Made by a program: the position numbers and the translations under genes. The notes beneath the pieces were generated by a model, which was not told the DNA's origin, made no database searches, and worked only from the letters and a program-made list of their open reading frames with translations. This document shows positions 10,910-22,400 of a DNA stretch of 64,000 bases, piece by piece. Every line of letters starts with the position of its first letter. The first letter of the stretch is position 1. Source of the stretch: Linyphia triangularis (Eukaryota > Arthropoda > Arachnida > Araneae > Linyphiidae); assembly GCA_963978545.1 (NCBI GenBank), contig OZ021723.1, positions 94,966,002-95,030,001 on the forward strand. Reading direction: 5' to 3'.

Positions 10910-12210
10910 GTCAACTTTTCTGGCGAATTGAGAAAAACGGACTCTGAGAGTTCTTTACTGTCTTCCTTCAAATGCATATGCTAAGACTTCACAAGTTAAA
11001 AATTAAAACCTCAAACTATTCTAATCTAAAAATTAATTAATATCGTAAAATTTATTTTCATCTGTGTTTCCGTATTCCATCCTTTTTTAGTACACAACGA
11101 AATACATTTTAACAAGTACCTGTTATCAATGACTCATGATACATGAAGTTGTTTTGATCCAAGGTTCACGATGGGGCTAGATCCATTTCTACAAGTTACT
11201 TACCGAGCAATTCAATTTTAGGTTCTAGGTTTAAAAGTAGTGTATCTCATAATTTACTAAGTAGTGTTTCAGTTAAAAGGTAATTTTGAGGCCGCATCTT
11301 CAAACATTCGCTGTACAAAAATTAATAAAACCATACATGCTCATTTTTGCACATAAAATTCTTGTTCACTTTATTTATAACAACAAGTTCTTAATAGCTG
11401 TCACCATGTTTACTCTGGTAGATAAAGTGCGAACGCAGAAATTTTGATTAGTAGTTTCTAGCAGATGTCAGAAATAAAAAGATGATTAATGATACTATGA
11501 AAGATACAGAAGTCTCCTCTTCATTGTTATTGAAATCAGACAATTTTACTTGTTGAATAAGTTACATGCATCTACCCTGGTATTGAAGTTATAAATACTT
11601 ATCTCCAATGTGAATTACTACGGTATTGTGAAATAATAGACGATTGATTTTAACTTCTAAATAAAGGTGAGGACGAGCTTGTAAAGATGATAGCATTTAA
11701 TTTACTTATTAATTTAGGTTTAAGATCAAAATATATGTAGCTCAAGAGGCTCTTGAGAATGATTTTTAGATACATATTAGTGGACAGGAAAACAGAAGAA
11801 TGAATATAGTTCAAAGTTAAAACAGTTCTTGCTAGGATGGGTTACAACATTTGGCGAAGCATTTATGTTTAATTATTCTCACTCCAACATTTATTATCTA
11901 TGGTAAATGATAGAATACTAAGAAAAACATTTAGAATCAGTAAGGATTGCTAAAAAATTCATGAATAAATTTTATATAACAAATGGGAATTATGAAGTGA
12001 AACTTCATATATAAAACGGGTAAATATATAAGTTTAACACCATTTATTTGTATTTCTGTTTCACTTTCCTTTTTTCTCCTTTTTAATAACAATCTGTTCT
12101 ACATATATTTTCTCTATATTCATGCGATTTCGAGTTTTATGAAGAAGAAAATTAAAAAAAAAAATTAAAAAAAAAAAAAAAATGCTTTCTGATATCAACT
12201 GCTTTTCAAA
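10910..12210. other. Non-coding AT-rich stretch
   Basis: Nothing recognised apart from A/T runs at about 12149-12182. Confidence 0.5.
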
Positions 12211-13282
12211 TCTATAATAAAAAAAACAAGCTGTGTGTATGTCTGTCTGTGGATCTATAGAAACCTACTTAAAATTGGAGTATAGAGCTCTGAAATTTTC
12301 AGTATAAGTATTTTTGGCCTTCTAATTGCATACATCCCAAACAGAATGTTAAAATTTTAATTAGTTATTTTTTAATTAGTTTTTTTAATTAGTTTTTTTT
12401 ATTAATTTTTCTTTTTTACAAAGTGACTTCAAACTGAGATACAGCTCTGAAAATTTCAAAAAATGTAGTTTCAGCCTTTTAATTGGACTTTTGAAAAAGA
12501 GAATGTTGAAATTTTAATTAGTTATTTTTAAATTAATTTTTTTAATTAATTAATATATATTTTACAAAACGATTTCTAATACGGCTACAGCTCTGAAATT
12601 TTCCACATAAGTAGTTGTGTCCTTATGATTGGACTTTTGAAAAACAGAACTTTAAAATTTATTTATTTTTAATTTTTTTTTTTTAACTATGACAAAAACT
12701 ATTTCTAATTGGGCTATAGTTCTGAAATTTTAAATACAAGTAGTTTTAGTCTTCTAATTCCACTTGTGACAAAAATTATGCTAAAATTTTAATTTGTTTT
12801 TTAATTAATATTGTCACAAAAAGAAAAAAGAAAAGAATCTGAAAGTTTCAAAATAAGTAGTTTTGGCCTTCCAATTTTGCGTTCTACAAACACGTGATAA
12901 AATAATCTTAAAGGGGTGTCGTATTATTGTATTAACAGGGATTTTTTGTTTCTCTATTAAGGCTTTACGTAGCAATTAGATTATAGAGAGTGAAGCGAGC
13001 TTATTCTTACGCAGCAACGAACCTTTCAGCGAGCGAAGCGTGTCTATGTTTGCATAGTAATGAACCTTTCAACGAGTGAAGTAAGCCTGTGCTTAAGTGT
13101 CAATAAACTTTTCACCCAAAGAAGCGAGCTCGATTTTGCTTAGCGATGAACCTTTCTGCGGACGAAGCACCAAAAACTGAGACCTATACACCAATGACGG
13201 ATTTCCGCAAATCGAGGCCTCACAGCTAGCTAAAATATTGCACATACTAAAATTTCGTAGCAAACCACGGATATTCAGCTAG
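12211..13282 (+). mobile_element. Non-autonomous Helitron, family H1, copy 1
   Basis: Begins TCTATAATAA with a preceding A (12210) and ends ...ACGGATATTCAGCTAG with a following T (13283). This is the TC...CTAG structure with A/T host junction expected of Helitrons, with no TIR. Inside are about four ~125-bp units built on CTCTGAAATTTTC...AAGTAGTTTTGGCCTTCTAATT. They are followed by four ~55-bp units built on CGAACCTTTCAGCGAGCGAA. No Rep-helicase coding sequence is present, so it depends on an autonomous partner. Confidence 0.85.
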
Positions 13283-14056
13283 TAACTCTATAAAGTAATT
13301 TTCTATTTTCTTAAAGATCTTTATTAACACATACGCTGTGTCTACAACCAACTATCTCAAAAATGTTATGGCTCTTTTTTTACAAAGCACCTTTATGTAA
13401 CAAGTCAAACATTACAAGTCGCTCCAACTAATTACACAACTTTAACGTTCAGAGGAAGAAAATAAGCCTCGCGATATGTCAGGTTTAAAATAGACTTTAC
13501 TTTTTATCTCTATATAGCACCAACCGTTGTTATTTTTTATGAAACACGTTAATCAATGAAATAGTTGATTCTTTTGTAAATAATCGGCCAAGAGTCTTAG
13601 TTTTCACGCGTGTAAAACACGTGATTTTACCTGGAAAACATTATTGTATTTTCGTTGACGCAATGAAGTTGTGGATTCTGTTACACAGTGATGGATTGAA
13701 GCGTTCATGGTGAAGAGTTCTTAGAGGAATATCTACATTGTAGTGTTTGTAAGTACCTCTAAACTTTTAAATTCTTCAAGATGTTAAAGTTTATCTTACA
13801 TTTATATCGATAACTGTCTAGGTAAGACAATTTTATTATTCAACTGTATTTCTGAAATTGAGCACTTGTAATAATGATTTGAATTGACCTTTAATGATCA
13901 AATTTTCTATAGGGTGTAGTGAGGTAATGAGAACTAAGTGCCTACCAGCTAGCTTATGAAATCGTACTAACTTATGAAAGCCTTTTTTTTTTTTTAGGAA
14001 TCTTTGTTATATTGTTTACTTCAAACAAAAAGAAAATATGTTTTATTTGAAAACTA
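13283..14056. other. Non-coding stretch
   Basis: No gene or element seen. Confidence 0.45.
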
Positions 14057-14210
14057 GTAGTGTGGATCAATGCACTGCTTTCAATTACACTTTAATTACT
14101 GGTCACTACATTCAGATTTGATATGAATTGGTGTAATTTACCGTTTTCGTTTTCATATTTTTTCAATTAAAAAAAAATGACCAGTTTGGCGATATTTTTT
14201 TGGCGATTTC

Positions 14211-14549
14211 TTGGCGATATTGTTGTAGCCAGTACAATACTGAAATTATAAATGCTATAAGGACCCTGATATTATAAAAATTATCAAGATCAATAGATTA
14301 AACTGAGATACTCATGTTTTTAGAATTCATGGCTCAAGGCTTTTTAAAAGGCCCTTGTTGGCGAGGCAGCAAGATTTGCGATTTGTTGGCGATATTGTTG
14401 TAGCCAGTACAATACTGAAATTATAAATGCTATAAGGACCCTGATATTATGAAAATTACCAAGATCAATAGATTAAACTGAGATACTCATGTTTTTAGAA
14501 TTCATGGTTCAATGCTTTTTAAAAGGCCCTTGTTAGCGAAGCCGCAAGG
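14211..14549. repeat. 175-bp tandem duplication
   Basis: Unit 1 starts at 14211 and unit 2 at 14386, both TTGGCGATATTGTTGTAGCC. They remain nearly identical through AGAATTCATGG and AAAAGGCCCTTGTT, so the duplication is recent relative to the surrounding fossils. Confidence 0.92.
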
Positions 14550-14586
14550 ACAAAGACGAAGCGGTCGTTCTAATTTGCGATGAATA

Positions 14587-14720
14587 GACGCATTTGAAAG
14601 ATATTTTGGAGTACTAAATGTTAGGAACTGGAAGACCATTGTCGACCAGAAGAATGAATGGAAATCTCTTCAAAGGAAAGCCTCAGCCCACATTGGGCTA
14701 TGGCTGTCGTACTATTCATG
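14587..14720 (+). pseudogene. LINE reverse-transcriptase C-terminal relic
   Basis: Translates as DAFERYFGVLNVRNWKTIVD, then QKNEWKSLQRKASAHIGLW. The RNWKTI-D-NEW-A-AH-GL pattern is typical of the extreme C-terminus of non-LTR retrotransposon ORF2 proteins. It is short and stops flank it. Confidence 0.5.
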
Positions 14721-15155
14721 ACGGTGATAATGAAAAATTGAAACCACAATGACGAAATTAGTTATAAGTTTTTCGATAATTGAATATCGCTCAAGATAAG
14801 GGAACTGTGTTAAAGACATTTGTTTTTCCACTTTTTACATATTTATCTAATTTCTGAGGAAATTTTGGAAGTAGGGATGTTTAGAAAGCGATATTGACGA
14901 AAATCGTTAGAGCCTATTTTATGGAAATTGCTGTAAAACATAAATATTTTAATGGCACCTACCTTAATCGCGTAGCAATTTTGAAAAATCCCTTAATGAT
15001 AGATCCCATAGCCACCACTTATACCAAAATTGAGTATCATAGGTCAAGCCGTTCGGGAGGTATTGCAATCATAGACACACAGACGAATGAATAAATTTTA
15101 TAGACCACTTTTTGAACTTAACATGTTCCAAAACGTGCATAAATGCAAAAAAAAA

Positions 15156-15730
15156 TCTAAATTTGTTTTCACCGAATGTAATATTTGCATTATCTAATAT
15201 TACATGTATGGTAATTACAACTAAAAAAACCTTAATTGCACCTTTATTATAAATTCAGGATTAACAATAGTAAATCAGCAACAAATATTTGTTTCCTAAT
15301 TAATAAAATTTTTTTAATAGATTTAATAATTTATTACTGATCAAACGTAGTACTTTCTTTTCTTTTTTTTTTCCTCATAAAAAAGTGAAATGTTAATAAG
15401 TGGATCAATGAGGTATTTTAATGGTAATATATGTATATATAATAAATAAATTTTTCATAGGAATATGCGTTAAATGCGTAACATAATACATACTTTAGTT
15501 TTAAATTGTCATTACAAAACATGACAATTTGTTTTAGTGTTCATTTTTAATGACAATATCATATGAAAAGAAATAGAGTCCATGGAGGAACGCAAAAAAA
15601 AAAAAATCATGTGATTTATAAGATGTGTGATAGTATAAGAGGGAAAACAAAATAAAAAAAGTGCGTTTCAGAAAGGAAGCCCTAACTTTGAAATAACATA
15701 ACTGCGAAACATTGAGAATGGACAAGTGGA
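15156..15730. other. Non-coding AT-rich stretch
   Basis: Nothing recognised. Confidence 0.45.
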
Positions 15731-15975
15731 ATGTTTGATAGAAAGGTATGGAATTTTAAATACACCAGTTACCAAAATTTATTAATGGAAGTAAATTTTA
15801 TGGCGGTTGTATATGGTTTACCGATGGAGCCTATTTTCATTTGGACGGATATGTCCATAAACAAAACTGGTGAATATTGGGTACTGAAAACCAGTACGCA
15901 TTGCAAAGCCACTGCGTTATACAAATGCAACCGTCTGAGCTGAACTATCCATTAAAAGGATCATGGAGATTTTAG
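15731..15975 (+). pseudogene. Mariner/IS630-like transposase fossil
   Basis: The frame reads ...KYTSYQNLLMEVNF..., then MEPIFIWTDMSINKTGEYWV, ending before TAL-CN. It resembles the DEAxFHLDGxVNKxNxRYW-ENP block around the first catalytic Asp of arthropod IS630/mariner-type transposases. The expected DEA is changed to MEP, so the catalytic residue is lost. A related fossil lies at 25385. Only about 80 codons are recognisable and stops follow. Confidence 0.5.
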
Positions 15976-16208
15976 TATATACATATTCGGATCTTCCAAC
16001 AAATTGTTGTCGCATTCTACTATTGTAACTAATTTTGCAAATCTGGGTATTTAAAATTCAGTGTAGTCTTTCTATTTCTCATTGAAGGGAATCTGAAAGA
16101 CTCTGTAACTACCTGTACAATGCAAATTCTTCAGTTATCCATAAATAAACCATTGCCATTAACCACCCTTTACATTCATCTGCATTCAATTTACATTTTA
16201 CCTACCAG
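15976..16208. promoter_or_regulatory. Presumed last part of a 5' UTR intron of copy B
   Basis: A pyrimidine-rich tract ends in TTTTACCTACCAG with the AG at 16207-16208, a good splice acceptor 45 bp before the start codon. The first coding exon is therefore probably preceded by a non-coding exon further upstream. No promoter could be identified. Confidence 0.35.
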
Positions 16209-16253
16209 GAATTTCCGAACCAAATGCAAGCACACTAACAGAAGCTATTCTCT

Positions 16254-16479
16254 ATGGGATCTCTCGCTCAGCAGAACATTTCCAGGAAGTGTGTTGTGAC
16301 TCTTTCGATCGGAATCACCTTCGGTTTCGGGTTGGCCTACTTGCTCTTGGGAGTGCTAACACTAGATATCATCGGCCCACTCTCACGCACCCCTTGCTGC
16401 AACGAAGAAACAGCGTGTGGCATAGCAGCTTCAAGAAATGATACTCCATTTGATGGATCAAGTGAAACATACTATGAAG
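16254..16479 (+). CDS. C1GALT1: Copy B exon 1: anchor and stem
   Basis: Codes residues 1-75 and leaves one base (G) for codon 76, which becomes GAA after splicing to AAGCAGAG. Donor is AAG/GTATGA. Family divergence is high in this stem region, so identity rests on phase, anchor topology and join to exon 2. Confidence 0.88.
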
Positions 16480-19400
16480 GTATGATGTTATTATGATTTT
16501 GTTGATGTAAATATTTACAAACAGTTTTGGTTTAACATCTGCAACAACCACTGAGTTTCATTGTAGTTTCTTAATTTGAGGATCTCTTTAGAATTTTCTT
16601 TTTATGAGGAAAGTAATTTATGACTAGTTGAATGACCATGCATTGCTACAAAATTTTGCACTGTTCAGTGTTGAACAATCAAAAGACATTCAGGCATTCC
16701 CCATTTGGAACATTTCACCTCGTTTTGATAGCTAAAAATTGTTATTCAAGATAGAAATAGTTTACTTTTCTATGCTTGCCTTTGATGGCATATGTACCAG
16801 ATTTCTGAGCTGTAGCTATGTGTGAAATGAATAGGGAGGACTTCGCCTTTTATATACAGAAATGTAACATCTCAAACTTGTATATTGCACTGTATGATTT
16901 TCTCAATACATTCAACTATTACAATATCTAGTTGAAGTTGTCCAACTTCATCTATAAGTAATTAATGAGTTTTTGCAGTGATTTAACCCTTTACATACTG
17001 ATGGGATTTATAAGAGTCTCATCAGTTTTTAATGGTGCTGTATTAATTTAAATGCTTTGAGATCCATTGGGACTTAGAAATCCATTCTATTAAGTTCGTT
17101 CATTAATTGTTGTATGGAAGCACTAACTTCTTTCTCTTGATATGCAAACACATGGACCATTTCTAATCTTCTAGTCATCCATCTTGACTGTTCATCGTCT
17201 TGTATACTTGTCCCTAGCTAAGTTCCAAAGAGAAATAAGTTTGTGATGTCATCCAAAAATTGAAGAAAAAACTTCATATATACTAAACTTCAACTTAACT
17301 AGACATCACTTAGGCGATAGATCGTCACAGTGCTCGTAGGTATTTAATCCATTTTGGCGGAGTGAAGACATAATTCTCGCAAACCTTATAGCCTTTTGTT
17401 CTCTATAGGGTTGTGGCTTGGCGAACATTATGCTTTCACGCCGCCAAAATGGATTAAATACCTATGAGCACTATGACGATCTACCGTCTAAGTGATGTCT
17501 AGTTAAGTTGAAGTTTAGTTTAGAAGTGGATTTTAAAGTCTCAATGGGTCTCAAAGCTTTTAAATTTAAGTACCATGCGAAACCTCTCCGAACTTATAAA
17601 TCCTGAGAGTAAATGAAGGGTTAAGGGGATGACATGAAAAATTTTCAGACTATTAATTTCGACTTTATTAATGTTTATTAAAATTTAAATTCCTCTCTTT
17701 AAAAAGGTAACCTCATTATCAATTATACCTGATTTTGAAGTATTTTAATAGTTTTCTTTTAAATAAACAAAATGTAGGTGTTTAACACATGTTTTTGTAA
17801 CTTCAAAGCCTATTTTCTCAAAATACAGTGTTTTTGTGTTTGGGCACACATAGCTGAAAATCTATGACATAAATGCTTGAAAAATTTTACACATGTTTCT
17901 CTAATGTATTCAAGTACTCTAACATGAGTAATAAATGATAAGTAGCAAACTTTATATAAAAAAAATTAGTTTAAAATTATTATTTTTTTTTTTTTAATAT
18001 ATTTTTAGAAAGTCGTAATTATTTTTAAAAATAATAAAAAATCTCAGGTTGCAGTATTTAGAAGTATCTAAATATTATACTGTGAAAGTTTCATAACTAT
18101 TGAAGAATTGGTTATTAAATGAGATGCCTCCAAAGTTGTTGAATTTAAATGGGCTCCATTGTAGGTACCGGTCCCCCCTTGAATAAGAACAACTATTGAG
18201 CTGTATGTAATAAAAAAAAATTCAAAAACTATTGAGTTCTAAATTTTATGCAAATCTTAAAAGTAATTACAGATATTCGGATTTAGTTTATAACTTGTTC
18301 AATATGCTTGTCATCAATGGCTATAATGTTGCTCAAATAAAAACAACATTGCCAACTCTGTTACCACAAACACTACCACTTTGGAAATTTTGAATCAAAT
18401 TTTTTAATGTTATAATACTTGTACAGGTTGTCTTCAGCTTGTTATTGGTCGCAAATTTCTTTTGAGCTGAAATCGTGATGTTATTGCTCAAATAATAGCA
18501 GGTCTTCAGAATCGCTATAAGCTCACAAACGATGCATTTCGACAATTTTACCGAAAAATGTACAACAACAAGGGGCTAAAAAAAATCCCAATATGCCCTG
18601 CATTCAGCAGCTAATTTTTAAGTGAATCTCGCCAAAATTTCAAAAGTTATCAAGGTTTTTATTTTCATTTAGCTCAATAATTGTCACCCTGTATAAATAT
18701 TATATTCAGTTTTTTGTTCATCTTTTACAATAATTATTATTATTATTTATTTTTTTGATAATTATAGATATAAAAATTTTAAAACTGGAAATCTGGCAAT
18801 CTATATCACAATTGTAGGGGAGACCTTTGTACCTAGGGCCGCCTTTTTTCAATGCAATAAAAAGGAGCCACTGAGCCGTTTAAAAATGTAAAACTGATAT
18901 GCATACATCGTTATAGTAATTACTTCTCATTGGGATTAATATAAATATTTAAAATAACAGATTTTGTCAAGTAGAAGTTTTTTTTTTAAAAAATCACAAA
19001 TGGCGCTAAGTACAAGACCTCTTTTTACCTAGGGCCAGTAGCTGATGTATCTAGGGCCATTCTCTTTAAGTGAGGTTTCAGACCATAATGAATAGAAAAC
19101 AAACATACACAGATGAATTTTATAAAAGAAACAATATCAAGTTATTATCAGTCATTGGTTTATCACATAATAACTATAATAAATATCAATGTGTCAAATT
19201 ATTATTAGTTAATTACAAATATTTTCATAACTTGAAAAATTGATTATAAAAAAATGAGCTGCATGCATTATCACTTTGAAGCACCAACAGATTTTGGTTT
19301 TAGCAATTTGAATACAGTAAGCAACTATGTGGCCCTAGGTACACGACTTGGTAATTTCATATAAAATGTCTTCTACTAAAAATGCACATGGAGAAAGGAC

Positions 19401-22400
19401 TTATTTAAACATCTGATTTAGAGCTTAATGTTACAAACAAAATTATTTACTAGAATTCAAAGAAAAGTATTTGATTAACTTTGTAAAACAATAAAAGACT
19501 TGAGCTGCAAAATTTTACTGCAGACCATATAAAAAAGTTTTCCACTTATAACTTGTCAAAGCTTTCTCTTATAAGATTTCAAAATGACTGTCAAAAGAGC
19601 AATTGGATGTTGCAACTTACCCAAGTGAGTAAAAAAACTTAGAACTAAACATTATTCAATAAAAGTGGGGTGGCCTTAGGTACACAAACTTCCCCTATGT
19701 ATGTAGATACTCATGTTCTCGAAATACTTACATGTATTTCAGAAAAGCGTATTAAGTTGATATATATTTAGAAGAGCTTAGAAGGAAAAATGTAACAGTC
19801 AATCTGATTCTTATTTATTTTCCAATGAATATCATGCTAGTGTATTAATAATTGAAGAGCCCCGTTGAAAATACATTTTGGTTTTAACGTCAAAAGCATC
19901 ATTTTTAGAAATGCACAAAATAACATATTACTATACAAAATACTTTTAAGGGTATCTCCACAATAAATACTTTAAAGTTTCTTGTATCCCCACAGTAAAT
20001 ACTCTAAAGAACAAATTTATGAATCTAAAATTAGCTATCAAATACGCAATTGCCTTAGTAAATGGCCGACCAAACGGTATAGTGGTTAGCGTGCTGGCTT
20101 CTAGACCGCGAGGTTGCGGGTTCGAGTCCCGTGTTAGGCATGGGTGTTTGTAAATGTATGTTGGTTTGTCGAATGACAAAATGTTTCGGCGCATTATAGC
20201 CCTCGTGTTGCTGACGGTGACAAATAATCTGAATACAACCAACCTTAGTAAATGTGTTTGAACCAGTCTTGGTTTTTTTTTTTTTGTGTTTGATTTTAAG
20301 ATCCCTTAGCATAGAAAAGTCAGAATAAATAAAGTTACATTCAAACAATATCGATTAATCATTTCAGTTAGGAAAACTATACTTTTAATGTGTATGTTGT
20401 TATAAATTATTCTAGACCTACAATAGAGACACTTCTGGTATATATAAAACTGAAATAAAAATAATTCTTGAATGTTCTTGTAATAAAATTGATAGCTGGA
20501 CACATAATAAATTGAAATGGCTGTGATGATCAAATAATATTGTCTTGTAGTGTTCATGTGATCTTTTCGTGGATCACGTGTTTAACTTTATTGATCGATC
20601 TAGTTCGATAGTTATTGTTGACATCAAATGTCCGGAATACGAGGGTGGTTTTATTACTGTTTCACACTAAAGTTTATTTTAAAGAAACAGAATTATACAA
20701 AAAATAGTTTAAACTGTTTCATTTTAAATGATGTCTTAATAAGATAACAGTCTATTTTCCATAAATTAAACTTTTGGAAAAAGCAATAAAGTTTAAGGTC
20801 AGTTTGATAGCTATAAAAATAGAACTAAAATTGTATGAATACATAGAAGAAAAGATATTTTATATCGAATATTTGACTTGCTCTACTTGTAAGTAACACA
20901 TAATATTACTTTTTACTTGATTGTTTTTAATGAGCATTATACCACGATTGCGCTGGTTCAAACAACGCAGAAAATAATAAACTCAATAGTAATAGATGTC
21001 GTCGTTTTTTTGTCGCATAAACATTCACATTTATAATTATTATTTATTTTTAGCTTATTATTAATGACTGAGCAATCTCATTGCAGTAGATTAGTAACTG
21101 TACGTAATTGGCCGCGTAGCCCAGTCGAGAGAGTATCGTTCTCGCAACTAGAAGGTTGCTAGCCCTGAGGTTGCTAGTTCGGGCCTGGTACCGACTAAAG
21201 ACCGTCGTGTTCACTAATGGTGACTGGAGCACATTAAATCAGTCATAGTTACAAAGTCCTCCAAGTTCCCATGCAAATCAATACCTCTGGGGATGGCAAA
21301 GCCAAGTCTTCTGGTGGAATCTTCTGCTTGGTATTGCCTCTAAATTAAGAAGTTCCACATACGGTCGGTAGTGCTGCCATCTACCGGGTAGCTACCGAAA
21401 GAGGTAGAAATGAACGCTTCGGTGGCTATAGGTAGAATTGCACACTCCCTCTCGCGAGTGTGCGCTTACATCCTGTGCAGTACTGCCCACTACCGATATG
21501 TACGGGATATGGGGTTGGTACAAAATGCTTAAGCAGAGGTTTCTTAATCCCCATAGTCCTTGGTAAGAAGAAGAAGAGAACTGTACGTAAATAATCGTGC
21601 AATTTTATTTTAAGTTGATTTCCTTTTTTCGCTTATATTACTTTAATATTGACTCTCTGATGGTCCACCAGAAGCAGAGGAGCTAGTCCAAAACATCCGA
21701 GTCCTGTGTTGGATCATGACAAATCCCAAAAACCACGACACCAAGGCAAAAGCTGTGAAGGAGACTTGGGGTCGCAGGTGCAACATCCTTCTCTTTGTAA
21801 GTACGCAAGAGGACGAAAACCTGCCCACAGTTGTTGTGGACGTAGAAGAAAGTTACTTCACCTTGTGGGGGAAAACAAAGAAAGGTTTTGCTCACGTGCA
21901 CGAGCATTACCTAGATGCTGCCGACTGGTTTATGAAGGCCGACGACGATACTTACGCTGTGATGGAAAATCTGAGGTAACTATCTTTACACATATTTATA
22001 TCTTCTTTCTCTTGCTTGTCCAACCTGGATTAAGGGCTCTTTCACACTGTGCGGAAGCGGATGGGAGTGCGGGCCCGCAAAAAGTTTCACCAATCTATTT
22101 TGAGTGGAGCTTTTCACACGGTGCGGAGAGCGGTCCGCAACTTTTGAATCTTAGTGCAGGCCCGCAGAAGTCGGTATATCTCCGCAATTTCCATTGATAA
22201 CTTCTACTAATTACATTTTTATTTGTAATTTAAAATGCATAATACGGGACTAAAAACCTATTGGGATCTAAATCATCAATGCAATAATTGAATTTTAAGT
22301 TAATTTTGAAACTTGACTATTTTATAAAAAGATGGCAATTTTCAATACTTTCAAAACAAAATTATATAAAAAAATATGTCAGTTAAATTTTCCAATTCTA

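Larger units (their letters stand above)
14057..15155 (+). mobile_element. A-tailed retroposon family L1x, expanded copy
   Basis: The 5' end (GTGGATCAATGCACTGCTTTC, AATTACACTTTAATTACTGG split around the same point) and 3' end (AGACACACAGACGAATGAAT, TTCCAAAACGTGCATAAAT, poly-A) match the copies at 39761 and 60096. This copy is longer because it holds a 175-bp tandem duplication and a LINE-like coding relic. The A tail suggests retroposition; the family is not named. Confidence 0.6.

Noticed and set aside
21706..22197. 163-codon plus-strand frame overlapping exon 2
   Set aside because: Wrong frame relative to the conserved IRVLCWIMT reading and runs into the Harbinger-like element.
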